Of a stretch of 64,000 bases of DNA, positions 34,800 through 43,809 are shown one piece after another. A model generated the notes under the pieces. It saw only the letters and a list, made by a program, of their open reading frames with translations. It was not told the DNA's origin and made no database searches. A program made the position numbers and the translations under genes. The stretch is from Raineya sp. Lineage in GTDB: Bacteria; Bacteroidota; Bacteroidia; Cytophagales; Thermonemataceae. Location: positions 124,001 to 188,000 of the forward strand of contig JALONN010000007.1 in NCBI GenBank assembly GCA_025454915.1, given 5' to 3'. Numbering within the stretch: the stretch's first letter is position 1; the number at the start of each line of letters is the position of its first letter.

Positions 34800-37013
34800 T
34801 TAATTGTTAATTTTTACAAATTTTGCAGTTTTGATAACACCTGTTAAGTTTTTTAAACGAGCAATGTATAATCCTGATGCCCAAGATTCTACATTTACAA
34901 CAATTTCTTTATCATTTTCAGTTTTTGAAGAGAAAAGTATCTGCCCTGTACAGTTATAAATTTCAATAGTTCCTGTATCTAAAGGCTCAATATATAAAAA
35001 ATTTCTCACAGGGTTAGGTTTTAATATTAAATCCGTTTGCTTGGGTAAAGGTAATGGGTCTTTAAGAAGTGTATTAGATAAAATTTGAATACCTCCTGCA
35101 TGTGTACCTATGACTAAATCAGGTTTTCGGTCTCCATTTAAATCAGCATTAGATATTTTGGATAAATTGCCAAAAAAATGTTTTGAAATAGTATTTTGTA
35201 AAACATTTTTTATAATATCTTTTTGAGGTAACAAACTTGTATTATAATTAGATTTTATATCTGAATAAATTTCTAAGAAGCCAAAATTATTGATAAAGGC
35301 TAAATCATCGGTTCCATCTAAGTCAAAATCAGCTATTGTGATACTTGGATTTCTACCTTGTGCCGAAATTTGAATATTTAAAACATTATTGACCTTTTCT
35401 GTATAGCCGTTTTTATTTTTTTCTAAAAAAATAATGTTACCTAATGGCTTAATGTTGAATACATCCAAATTACCATCAGAATTTATATCATAAAAATAGG
35501 GTTTATCACCTTTTTCAAGAGAAATAGGATATGGAAGTAACTGAGGATTTAATTTTACGATTTGATTTTTAGGACTATTATTCGAAAAAAAGTAGAAAAT
35601 CGTTTTTTTATTGGTAGAATCTGTGGAAGTAAATCCTAAATCCATGCTTCCATCATTATTGAGATCTTTCCATTGAGGATTAATTTCTAAGAATTTATAT
35701 TTAGAAAGTTGCATGAAGTCTTCATCTTCTAAAACAAATTTTGCTTGTGTTTTATTTCCCTGATTTCTATAAAATCTTAAAGTTGCATAAGTAGGTTTTA
35801 ATTTGCTTAAAAATACTTCATTTCCAAGGAATAAATCGAGGTCTGTATCTCCATCAATATCTACAAAACTTACAGAAGCCCCCTGACCTATATCTATCAT
35901 GTCTTTTTGTAAGAAATCTTTTTGTGAAAAGTTCCACTCTGGAATGCTATGACTTCCTACATTGTTATATAGCCAAACAGATTGACTAAAATCTCCTAAA
36001 TTATTTTCATTTTCATACAAATTTGAAGTTGCTATCAAATCCTTTTTACCATCAAAAGTCACATCTTCTGCATATAAAGCTGTAAAAATTCCTAAATTAA
36101 TAGGAAAAGAAGTGGGGTATTGGCTGGTAAAACTTCTAAAGACTGCACCTTTGTTTGTCCCTTGATTGATCATGACATAGGTTTTGTTGCAACTAACACC
36201 AGAAACAAATAAATCTTGTAATCCATCACCATTGATGTCAAAAATTAAGACAGAAGCTCCTGTGTGACTTATTTTTTGCCTTCCATCATTGATTTTCAAA
36301 TTATTGAAGGGACAAGCAATATTAAAAACAATATCATCACAATTAATTTCTTGAATTAGAAAATCTCCCCAACAATAATTAATTTGTTCAAACTCTAAAA
36401 ATTCAGTATTTCCATAACGCTCTTTACTTCTGTTGAGATGTAGTTCTATCTGTCCATTATGAAAATCAAGAAAAAGAGCGTCCAAATCGCCATCAGTGTC
36501 TATATCTTGGAATGCAGGAACATCTGTATTAAAAATTGAGAGATTATATTTAAAAGGAATACCAGCACTTTCTGTTTCCAACAGTTCATATTGTTTGGTA
36601 AAGCTTAAAATAGAAGAAGAAGTGTTTTTATAAGCCTGAACACCAAAGTTATAACCTACAAAAATATCTTTTTTGTTATCATTGTTGTAGTCATGTAATA
36701 AAACCCAACCAGCTCCATTCAAATCAGGGAATAAAGATTCATATTCAGGTTGGTAAATATATTTTTTTAAAGAGGAATTTGCTATAAAAGTATATATCTT
36801 TTGATTGGTACGGTCGTAAACAAAGATATCCAAAACGCCGTCCATATTTAGGTCTATACTAGAAATTTGAGGGGAATTGAGTCCGCCTGCCCAAGGGTTT
36901 TGGAGAATGATCCCATTTTGCTCAACTTGATGGTTATTATCAAATTGAAACTGATATTGCTGTCCCAAACAAAAGAAAGGAAGTATACACAGATAAAAAA
37001 GAAATAGTTTCAT
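34800..37013 (-). CDS. FG-GAP/VCBS-repeat protein with T9SS type A sorting domain
   Basis: A signal peptide starts at the ATG at 37013 (a longer start at 37031 is possible). The body is a beta-propeller-like array of FG-GAP/VCBS repeats with calcium-binding 'DxNxDGxxD' loops: 'DLNMDGVLDIF', 'DTDGDLDAL', 'DINGDGLQDLF', 'DINSDGNLDVF', 'DFDLDGTDDLAF' and 'DLNGDRKPDLV'. The C-terminal ~75 residues are a type A T9SS domain ('LKPNPVRNFLYIEP', 'GQILFSS', 'ASGLYIARL'). It is probably exported to the cell surface for Ca-dependent protein or glycan contact. It heads a two-gene unit with the type B protein, 10 bases apart. Confidence 0.92.
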   Translation of the reverse strand: MKLFLFYLCILPFFCLGQQYQFQFDNNHQVEQNGIILQNPWAGGLNSPQISSIDLNMDGVLDIFVYDRTNQKIYTFIANSSLKKYIYQPEYESLFPDLNGAGWVLLHDYNNDNKKDIFVGYNFGVQAYKNTSSSILSFTKQYELLETESAGIPFKYNLSIFNTDVPAFQDIDTDGDLDALFLDFHNGQIELHLNRSKERYGNTEFLEFEQINYCWGDFLIQEINCDDIVFNIACPFNNLKINDGRQKISHTGASVLIFDINGDGLQDLFVSGVSCNKTYVMINQGTNKGAVFRSFTSQYPTSFPINLGIFTALYAEDVTFDGKKDLIATSNLYENENNLGDFSQSVWLYNNVGSHSIPEWNFSQKDFLQKDMIDIGQGASVSFVDIDGDTDLDLFLGNEVFLSKLKPTYATLRFYRNQGNKTQAKFVLEDEDFMQLSKYKFLEINPQWKDLNNDGSMDLGFTSTDSTNKKTIFYFFSNNSPKNQIVKLNPQLLPYPISLEKGDKPYFYDINSDGNLDVFNIKPLGNIIFLEKNKNGYTEKVNNVLNIQISAQGRNPSITIADFDLDGTDDLAFINNFGFLEIYSDIKSNYNTSLLPQKDIIKNVLQNTISKHFFGNLSKISNADLNGDRKPDLVIGTHAGGIQILSNTLLKDPLPLPKQTDLILKPNPVRNFLYIEPLDTGTIEIYNCTGQILFSSKTENDKEIVVNVESWASGLYIARLKNLTGVIKTAKFVKINN

Positions 37014-37141
37014 AGATGGTTTTATTGCCATATATTAACAATTTAGGCAGAATAAAAGTTTTGAAAAATAAAGCACAAAAATTATACAAATTTTACATAA
37101 CTTGCTAACGTTTTGTTTTTAAACTAAAAATACATATTAAA

Positions 37142-37675
37142 ATGCCTCATAAAATTATTTATTTTGTTTTCATTTCTATATTCGTTTTTTCTTGTGGAAG
37201 TAAGCAAGAAAAAACAAATGGGGTTGCTACAGAACAAGATTCTACACAAGTTCTTCAGAAGCAAAAACCTGTTGAAAATGCTCAAGAAGCTCCTACACTC
37301 TTAGATATGCTTAACACAAATGAGAACTTTTCTTTATTTGCCTCTTATCTCAATACAAATGTATCTGATATGCTTGGTAAAGAAGATGCCTATACTATAT
37401 TAGTACCCAATAACAAAGCAATAGAACAATTGGGTGAATCAAAAATGACGAAACTACTTAATCAGGGAGCAAGTTTTGTAAAAGGACATATTATAAAAGG
37501 AAAGTTTGATGTTGCAAGCCTTCAAAAAACACCTGAAATAACTACTCTACAAGGTAAAAAATTAAAGGTAACAGTGGATGGTGATAATATAACAATTGGT
37601 GATGCTAAAGTGGTTGTTGCTGATGTGCCAGCTAAAAATGGAGTGATTCATGCAATAGACAGGGTAATTGAATAA
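37142..37675 (+). CDS. Fasciclin-domain lipoprotein
   Basis: A lipoprotein signal (FVFSC, Cys about 18) precedes a short charged linker and one fasciclin (FAS1) domain, with 'TLLDMLNTNENFSLF', 'YTILVPNNKAIEQL' (H1 motif), 'GHIIKGKF' and the closing 'AKNGVIHAIDRVI' (H2 motif). FAS1 domains mediate adhesion and sometimes polymer binding. It is a single gene divergent from the FG-GAP gene. The lipid anchor suggests the inner or outer membrane; no T9SS tail is present. Confidence 0.94.
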   Translation: MPHKIIYFVFISIFVFSCGSKQEKTNGVATEQDSTQVLQKQKPVENAQEAPTLLDMLNTNENFSLFASYLNTNVSDMLGKEDAYTILVPNNKAIEQLGESKMTKLLNQGASFVKGHIIKGKFDVASLQKTPEITTLQGKKLKVTVDGDNITIGDAKVVVADVPAKNGVIHAIDRVIE

Positions 37676-37736
37676 AAAAATATTTTTTAGAATTAAAAAA
37701 ACTAACTATATATTGCAAAAATTATATTATAGTTTT

Positions 37737-37744
37737 TAAATTTG
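37737..37744 (+). promoter_or_regulatory. Candidate -7 promoter box for the FadL/SGNH pair
   Basis: TAAATTTG matches TAnnTTTG, with a partial -33 (TTG at 37713-37715) 21 bases upstream. The box is 44 bases before the FadL-type start codon. Confidence 0.5.
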
Positions 37745-37788
37745 TCGAAATTTAATTTTCCTTAACTTAAACTTAATGCTATCTTATT

Positions 37789-39069
37789 ATGAGAAAAATA
37801 ATTTTTACAATGCTGGGCTTGTGTACTGCATTATGGGCAGAAGCAGGCGGATTTCAGGTAGTACTACAAGGAGTAAGGCAGACAGGGATGGGAAATACTG
37901 GCTCTGCTCTTGCAGATGTAAGTAATGCCTTCTATAACCCTGCATCTATCGGCTTTCTTGAATCTGGAGGGGTTGCTGTTGGTGTGAATTCTATATTTTC
38001 AAATGTAGAGTTTTCTCCTACATTAGGAAGTGAAGTTTATAAAACAGAGAATCCAATTAGTTTGCCATTCTATTTACATGGAGCTTATGGCTTTGGTAAA
38101 GACAAAGCTTTCAAAGCAGGACTAAGTGTAGTAACACCTTACGGGTCTTCTGTAAAATGGGAAGATGGATGGGTTGGACAGACAAGTTTGGAACAAATTT
38201 CTCTTAGAGCTATCTACATTCAGCCTACATTGGCTTATCGTATTAATAAGCAACTTTCTGTTGGTGCAGGCTTCCAATATATGTTGGGTAGTGTAAATCT
38301 ACAAAGAAAAACAGCTCTCCCTGTTAATGGAGCATTTGCAGATTCTGAACTAGATGGTAAAGCAAATGGTATAGGCTGGAACTTAGGGGTAACCTTCAAA
38401 CCTGTTGAACAAATTAGTGTAGGTGTTGCTTATCGTTCTGAAATTAAGGCAAAAGTGGAAGATGGAACAGCTACTTTCTCTAATATCCCTAATCTACAAG
38501 GTCCTGCTGGGTTGAGTCTTGCTGCTAATTTCCCTAATTTAGCAAATGGAACTTCTACTACAAGCTTCACATCTGAGCTTCCTTTACCAGCAGTGCTTAC
38601 AATAGGAGCATCTTTGCAAACAAATGAAAATTTCACATTTAACTTTGATGCTCGTTATACATTCTGGAGCTCTTACAAAGAATTAGCCTTTACATTCAAA
38701 GATGCTGTAGCTGGTTCTACACTTTCAGCTTCTCCTCGTAACTACAGAGATAGAATTGTATTAGGTGCAGGTGCTGAATATAAGATTAAAGACCTAAGCT
38801 TGAGAGCAGGTGGTTATTTTGATCCTACTCCTGTACCTGATGGTTATATGACAGCAGAAACTCCAGATGCAAATACTACTTTCTTGTCTGGTGGTTTAGG
38901 ATACAAAATTGGTAAATTAAACATTGATGCAAGTGTACTTTATGGTGATAAAGCTAAAAGAACAAACACTAATGTCGCTTTAGATAACAGAAATGCTCCA
39001 GTTGGTCCTGCGGGAACTTACAAAACTAGAGTAATTGTTGGTAGCCTTGGTGTATCTTACAGTTTCTAA
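37789..39069 (+). CDS. OmpP1/FadL/TodX family outer-membrane transporter
   Basis: A signal peptide (~1-19) is followed by the FadL landmark 'GGFQVVLQGVRQTGMGNTGSALADVSNAFYNPASIG', here read as two overlapping motifs (GMGNTGSALA and NPASIG), then a barrel of about 14 strands ending in Phe. FadL-type channels admit long-chain fatty acids or other hydrophobic compounds. The next gene, 36 bases downstream, encodes an SGNH hydrolase, a natural source of released acyl chains. Codon use is less AT-biased than in its neighbours, as expected for a well-expressed outer-membrane protein. Confidence 0.93.
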   Translation: MRKIIFTMLGLCTALWAEAGGFQVVLQGVRQTGMGNTGSALADVSNAFYNPASIGFLESGGVAVGVNSIFSNVEFSPTLGSEVYKTENPISLPFYLHGAYGFGKDKAFKAGLSVVTPYGSSVKWEDGWVGQTSLEQISLRAIYIQPTLAYRINKQLSVGAGFQYMLGSVNLQRKTALPVNGAFADSELDGKANGIGWNLGVTFKPVEQISVGVAYRSEIKAKVEDGTATFSNIPNLQGPAGLSLAANFPNLANGTSTTSFTSELPLPAVLTIGASLQTNENFTFNFDARYTFWSSYKELAFTFKDAVAGSTLSASPRNYRDRIVLGAGAEYKIKDLSLRAGGYFDPTPVPDGYMTAETPDANTTFLSGGLGYKIGKLNIDASVLYGDKAKRTNTNVALDNRNAPVGPAGTYKTRVIVGSLGVSYSF

Positions 39070-39105
39070 AATGTTTAACTCGTATCTAAAAATCTTGAAA
39101 TTAAT

Positions 39106-40587
39106 ATGAAATTAATATCTTATAAAAACATTGCATATGCAGCACTTGGAACGTTAGCTCTTGCTGCCTGTAAACCAAAATTAGAGCAAACTCCTATTTC
39201 AAAAGGAAAAAGCTTAGATTTTACTAAATATGTAGCTGTTGGTAACTCCCTTACTGCGGGTTTTGCAGATGGCGGTTTGTACAGAGATGCTCAAATAAAC
39301 TCATATCCTAATTTTCTTGCAGGCCAGTTTAAGCTTGTAGGTGGTGGAGATTTTCCTCAGCCCCTTTTTAGCGAAGCTCAGAAAAATGGTTCTGGTTATC
39401 AACAAATTACAGAATGGAATGGTTCAACACCAGTTATTAAGCCTGTAATAACAGAATTGGCTGTAACAAATGCTACAACAGGACAATTGGCTCGCCATGA
39501 AGGTCCTAACAATAACCTAGGTATCCCAGGTTTGAGAATGGTTGAAGTTACAAATGCTTCTGTTGCTCAATTAAACCCTTATTTTGAACGTTTGTTACCA
39601 CCTCTTACAGCGAAAAAATATACAGACTTTGTAGGTGAGTCAAACCCTACATTCTTTACTTGCTGGTTAGGTAATAATGACGTATTGGGTTATGCTACTC
39701 GTGGTGGAGACTCAACAGGTATTTTTGTTTCAGGTCAATATCCTATAAGTACTACAGGTATCCCTGGTACAATTACAGCAACACCTTTATTTAATGCAAG
39801 TACAGACAGTTTAATCAATAAATTAACTGCTAATGGAGCAAAAGGTGCTGTGGCTACTATCCCTGATGTGGCAACTATTCCTTTTGTTAGAACAGTAAAC
39901 CCTGCAGTAGCAGCAGCTAATGGTGGAGTTTTTCCAAGAATTACATTCCCTTTAGCAAGTGGTTTAACAGCAGCTCAAGCAAACTTAGCATATCAATTAG
40001 CAGGTTTTAACAGCCCTGGCTTTACAACAGGCTCTAATAATTATGCTGTATATATTGCTGGTGGAACAGTTGTTCGCCAAATGAACCCTGCAATTGATTT
40101 CTTCTTACTTTCTGGACAAGCTACTCTTACAAATCCTACAACTGGTTTAGCTGCTGGTTTGGGTGTTGTAAGACCAAATCCAAGCTTTAACCCTGCAAAC
40201 CCTGTGGGACCTGCAAATTTCCCTGTTCTTGCTAATCCTATTGCAGATAATATCGTATTAGACAGACAAGAAGTATCAACTATTCGTACTGCAACTTCTG
40301 CTTTCAATACAAAACTTCGCTCTGCAGCACAAATTAAAGGTTTAGCTATTGTAGATGCTGATGCTATCTTCAATCAAATTATCAGAGATAATGGTATTGA
40401 TGGAGTTTCTGTAAATTCTGCATTTATTAGTGGAGGTTTATTCTCTTTAGATGGTGTGCATTTAACTCCAAAAGGATATGCAATCGTAGCAAATCAGTTC
40501 ATTAAGGCTATTAATACAACTTATATTGCTCAAATACCTTTGATTGATGTAAATGCTCGTAACATTAGAGGTGTAGTATTCCCTTAA
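39106..40587 (+). CDS. SGNH/GDSL-type hydrolase, lipoprotein
   Basis: A lipoprotein signal ends in 'LALAAC' (Cys about 21). Four SGNH blocks are recognisable: 'VAVGNSLTAGF' (block I Ser in GNSL rather than GDSL), a Gly in the oxyanion region, 'WLGNNDVLG' (block III Asn) and 'DGVHLTPKGYAI' (block V Asp-x-x-His). A long ~150-residue insertion between blocks III and V is rich in Pro, Gly and Asn. Such hydrolases cleave esters, for example in lipids or acylated glycans. It follows the FadL gene in the same direction, suggesting substrate hydrolysis plus product uptake. A strong terminator follows. Confidence 0.9.
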   Translation: MKLISYKNIAYAALGTLALAACKPKLEQTPISKGKSLDFTKYVAVGNSLTAGFADGGLYRDAQINSYPNFLAGQFKLVGGGDFPQPLFSEAQKNGSGYQQITEWNGSTPVIKPVITELAVTNATTGQLARHEGPNNNLGIPGLRMVEVTNASVAQLNPYFERLLPPLTAKKYTDFVGESNPTFFTCWLGNNDVLGYATRGGDSTGIFVSGQYPISTTGIPGTITATPLFNASTDSLINKLTANGAKGAVATIPDVATIPFVRTVNPAVAAANGGVFPRITFPLASGLTAAQANLAYQLAGFNSPGFTTGSNNYAVYIAGGTVVRQMNPAIDFFLLSGQATLTNPTTGLAAGLGVVRPNPSFNPANPVGPANFPVLANPIADNIVLDRQEVSTIRTATSAFNTKLRSAAQIKGLAIVDADAIFNQIIRDNGIDGVSVNSAFISGGLFSLDGVHLTPKGYAIVANQFIKAINTTYIAQIPLIDVNARNIRGVVFP

Positions 40588-40612
40588 TCTACATTGAAAA
40601 AACTATAATAAG

Positions 40613-40635
40613 AGTGCTCTATTTTATAGAGCACT
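40613..40635 (+). terminator. Terminator downstream of the SGNH hydrolase
   Basis: A perfect 10-bp stem (AGTGCTCTAT at 40613-40622, complement at 40626-40635) with a 3-base loop is followed directly by a T-run, 26 bases after the stop codon. Confidence 0.88.
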
Positions 40636-40689
40636 TTTTCTTTGATAGATTTTAGACTATTAAGTAATTTTATAATCTATGATAAATAA

Positions 40690-40720
40690 AAAAACTCTAA
40701 ATTTTTAGTTTAGAGTTTTT
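40690..40720 (-). terminator. Terminator downstream of the lipoprotein gene at 40743
   Basis: A 12-bp stem (AAAAACTCTAAA/TTTAGAGTTTTT) with a 7-base loop follows the reverse-strand stop codon by about 22 bases, with T-rich sequence on the reverse strand. Confidence 0.75.
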
Positions 40721-40742
40721 GGCTTATATATGACTTTCTATT

Positions 40743-41531
40743 TTAAAAAACGTAATCAGTTCTATCTTTTGCTTCTTTGTCTTTAGATTTACTTTCTCCA
40801 ATGGTTTCAATAGTTCCATTCTTAGAAATCTGATATGTAATTTCTGACTTTATTTTCTTACCTGTTGGGATGTAGTTGGAATTGCCTTCTTCATCTTTAC
40901 CAAATACATTCTCAAACTTTTGAGTTTTTATTTTAAGATTTTTTTCAATGGTAGCGGTAGCCATTCCCATTCTATCATTATATGCAATAACTTTTTCATC
41001 TATGATTTCACCTTTATGGTTATAAATGCTAAGCATAAAACGAACAGGTGTGTTTTCTGATGCATCAGCATAGTCGTAATCACCATAGGCAGTAGAAATA
41101 CTATAAATAACAGCTACATACTGAGAGTTTTCAGCAAGTTTTGCAACATATTGAGTTTCGTTGTGTGTGGGTACTCTGCTAAATTTACCTTCATTCATAG
41201 AAGGAACAAATTCTTCAAATTTATCAGCAATAAGCTTTTTCTTCCATGCTGGTTCTTGAGATTGCATTTGGTCATTCTTCCAAGAAGCTTTTGCCTTAAA
41301 GAATGCAATGTTTCTTTCATCTAACTGCAAAGGAAATTGTGCTTGTTTGAAATTTGCAACAAATTCTTTAAAATTATCATTTGTTGGGTTAAACTTTACA
41401 TCAACAGGTGTCTCCGCTGACCATCCTACGGCACTTACAGAAAGATTAGAGCTTCCGCCCACTCCACATGCTACCAATACACAGGTACTAATTCCTAATA
41501 CCAAACCCGAAAAAAGCTTATAGTTTTTCAT
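40743..41531 (-). CDS. Lipoprotein of unknown function
   Basis: I start at the ATG at 41531, where a lipoprotein signal begins (KNYKLFSGLVLGIST, lipobox VAC); the frame is open for 12 more codons upstream. The mature protein is a ~240-residue alpha/beta domain with a repeated Asp/Tyr stretch ('AYGDYDYADA') and a Lys-rich C-terminus. I recognise no family. It stands alone between two terminators on the reverse strand, divergent from murC. Confidence 0.8.
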   Translation of the reverse strand: MKNYKLFSGLVLGISTCVLVACGVGGSSNLSVSAVGWSAETPVDVKFNPTNDNFKEFVANFKQAQFPLQLDERNIAFFKAKASWKNDQMQSQEPAWKKKLIADKFEEFVPSMNEGKFSRVPTHNETQYVAKLAENSQYVAVIYSISTAYGDYDYADASENTPVRFMLSIYNHKGEIIDEKVIAYNDRMGMATATIEKNLKIKTQKFENVFGKDEEGNSNYIPTGKKIKSEITYQISKNGTIETIGESKSKDKEAKDRTDYVF

Positions 41532-41663
41532 AAAACTGAATTTTAGATACTCAGATAAATATAACAATTTTTATGCTAAATTCTAATTTTTATAAAGATA
41601 AATTTTGTTCAAAACCAAATTTTTAAATTAAATTGCCAAAATTTACATCATTAAAGTTATTCT

Positions 41664-43031
41664 ATGAATCTCAAAAATTTTGAAAAAGTTTATTTCTTGG
41701 GTATTGGAGGAATAGGAATGAGTGCTTTAGCTCGTTGGTTTCAGGCTCAAGGATACGAAGTGACTGGCTATGATAAAACTCCTTCTCAACTTACCAATCA
41801 GTTGCAAGAAGAAGGTATACCTATTGTTTTTGATGAAAATCCAATCTTAATACCCCCTAATTTTTCAAGAGATAATACATTAGTTGTTTTTACGCCAGCC
41901 ATTCCAATGGAACATTTAGGCTTGCAATATTTCAAAAAAAATGATTTTAAGATACTCAAAAGAGCAGAAGCCCTTGGACTGATTACACAAGATAACTTTA
42001 CAATTGCTATTGCAGGAACACATGGAAAAACAACAACATCTTCCATGGTTGCTCATTTATTACACTACGCTCAAAAATCTGTAACTGCTTTTGTTGGTGG
42101 TATTACACAAAATTATGCAACCAATTTGCTACTAAGTAAAGATAAAGATGCTCTTATAGTAGTAGAAGCTGATGAATATGATAGGTCATTTCTGACTTTA
42201 CATCCTGATATTGCTATTATTACTTCAACAGATGCTGACCATTTAGATATTTATCATAATCCAAATGCAGTAAAAGAGTCTTTTGAAATGTTTGTAAGAA
42301 AAATAAAAGAAAAAGGTAAACTCTTTATTAAGTCTGTACTTAATTTGAAAATTGAAAACCAAATAGATGTGCATAATTTTGGTTTACAACAATGTGATTA
42401 TTATGCTCAGAATATACGTATCCAAGAGGGGAATTTTGTTTTTGATGTGCAGACACCCATTCAAACTATTAATAATATAGTATTAGGAGTACCTGGCTAC
42501 CATAATATCTTAAATGCATTAGCTGCATTATCAGTAGCTGAAAGTATAGGTATTGAAGCACATCTAATAAAGTCTGGTCTAGAAAGTTTTAAAGGAGTAA
42601 AGAGACGTTTTGAATACATTCAGAAGACACCTCATATTATACAAATAGATGACTATGCTCATCATCCTGAAGAAATAAGAGCTTTTTTGACTGCAGTAAG
42701 AATGTTATATCCTGAAAGGCACATTACAGCTATTTTTCAACCTCATTTGTACTCAAGAACAAGAGATTTTGCTGATGGATTTGCTGAAACATTATCTTTA
42801 GCAGATAGACTTATTTTATTGGATATTTATCCAGCTCGTGAGAAGCCTATAGAAGGAGTAAATTCTAAAATGATACTTGGGAAAGCTCAGGCTACTGAAA
42901 AACTATTATGTACAAAGGAAAATATTATGTCTATAATAGATGTATTACCTTGTGAAATAGTAGTAACGATTGGAGCAGGTGATATAGATACAATCGTGAT
43001 ACCTTTGAAAGAAATTTTAGAGAAAAAGTAG
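41664..43031 (+). CDS. murC: UDP-N-acetylmuramate--L-alanine ligase
   Basis: MurC adds L-Ala to UDP-MurNAc in the cytoplasmic stage of peptidoglycan synthesis. Domain 1 opens with 'VYFLGIGGIGMSALA', the ATP-binding loop is 'GTHGKTTTSS' (~118-127), and 'EADEYDRSF' plus 'DADHLDIYHN' supply the metal-binding Glu and His. The C-terminal domain has 'IDDYAHHPEEI' and 'QPHLYSRT'. Length 455 fits. The Mpl ligase is similar, but the N-terminal form and lengths favour MurC. It is separate from any mra-type cell-wall cluster; it converges on the DivIVA-like gene with a 4-base gap. Confidence 0.95.
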   Translation: MNLKNFEKVYFLGIGGIGMSALARWFQAQGYEVTGYDKTPSQLTNQLQEEGIPIVFDENPILIPPNFSRDNTLVVFTPAIPMEHLGLQYFKKNDFKILKRAEALGLITQDNFTIAIAGTHGKTTTSSMVAHLLHYAQKSVTAFVGGITQNYATNLLLSKDKDALIVVEADEYDRSFLTLHPDIAIITSTDADHLDIYHNPNAVKESFEMFVRKIKEKGKLFIKSVLNLKIENQIDVHNFGLQQCDYYAQNIRIQEGNFVFDVQTPIQTINNIVLGVPGYHNILNALAALSVAESIGIEAHLIKSGLESFKGVKRRFEYIQKTPHIIQIDDYAHHPEEIRAFLTAVRMLYPERHITAIFQPHLYSRTRDFADGFAETLSLADRLILLDIYPAREKPIEGVNSKMILGKAQATEKLLCTKENIMSIIDVLPCEIVVTIGAGDIDTIVIPLKEILEKK

Positions 43032-43035
43032 TAAA

Positions 43036-43725
43036 TTAGATAATAGAATCAAAAAATGAAGCCAAATTATTATTGGAATCAGTTTTAGGGTTCTCTGTTT
43101 GGTTTAACTCATCTTTATATTTTTCTGCAATCTGTTCAAAATCTTCGGTTTGCTTCTCTAACTCTGCTTCGGTTTCCTTAATTTTAGAATCAAAAGTATC
43201 TAAAATACTTTTACTTTCACTACGATTTACTCTATCTAAAATGGAATAAGATATGTTTTTTAGTTCAGAAAGCAGATTTTCTTTATAATCTTCAAGCATG
43301 CTACATTCACCTTTTATTCTTTTCATTTCAGCCAATGTTTGCTGGAGCATAGATTTAGCTTTTACATCAGCTTTTTGAACGAGATTTTTAGATTGTAAAC
43401 GAGCATCGTTTAAAATTTCATCTGCCTTGAGTTGAGCTTCTTTAACCTTTAATTCTGCATCTTTTTTAGCTTGCTCAATGATGTGACTTCCAGTATCTTC
43501 AGCTGTTTTAAGTGTTTTAAAAAGAGAAGACTCTACTTGACGTAGTTGTCCTACTTCTTTTTCTGCCATTTCAAGTTTTAACTTAATTTCTCGTAAATCA
43601 TTATTGAGCTTTTCCCATTCTTGAGAAAGAGCTTGTAAAAAGGCTGTAACTTCATCTTTATCATAGCCACCAAAAGCCTTCTTTTCAAAAGTTTTTTGTC
43701 TAATTTCTATAGGGGTTATTTTCAT
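43036..43725 (-). CDS. DivIVA-like coiled-coil protein
   Basis: The first ~60 residues match the DivIVA N-terminal membrane-curvature domain: 'KITPIEIRQKTFEKKAFGGYDKDEVTAFLQAL'-type spacing, read here as KITPIEIR (2-9), FGGYDKDEV (~18-26) and F-L-Q. Residues ~35-210 are a long, charged coiled coil. DivIVA proteins of Gram-positives bind negatively curved membranes at poles or septa and recruit partners. In Bacteroidota this family is reported in genomes but its role is not settled. The gene is convergent with murC, with a 4-base gap, which may be chance. Confidence 0.85.
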   Translation of the reverse strand: MKITPIEIRQKTFEKKAFGGYDKDEVTAFLQALSQEWEKLNNDLREIKLKLEMAEKEVGQLRQVESSLFKTLKTAEDTGSHIIEQAKKDAELKVKEAQLKADEILNDARLQSKNLVQKADVKAKSMLQQTLAEMKRIKGECSMLEDYKENLLSELKNISYSILDRVNRSESKSILDTFDSKIKETEAELEKQTEDFEQIAEKYKDELNQTENPKTDSNNNLASFFDSII

Positions 43726-43809
43726 AGAGTTCCAGTAATTTGCTATAAAGTTAGTAAAAAAACATTATAAATTAAACATCTGCAAATAAACCTTTTAGGT
43801 TATACAAGT

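Noticed and set aside
40041..40373. Antisense reading frame of 110 codons inside the SGNH hydrolase gene
   Set aside because: The sense gene carries all SGNH blocks, and the antisense product is low-complexity Ala/Ile/Val-rich as expected from the reversed codons.
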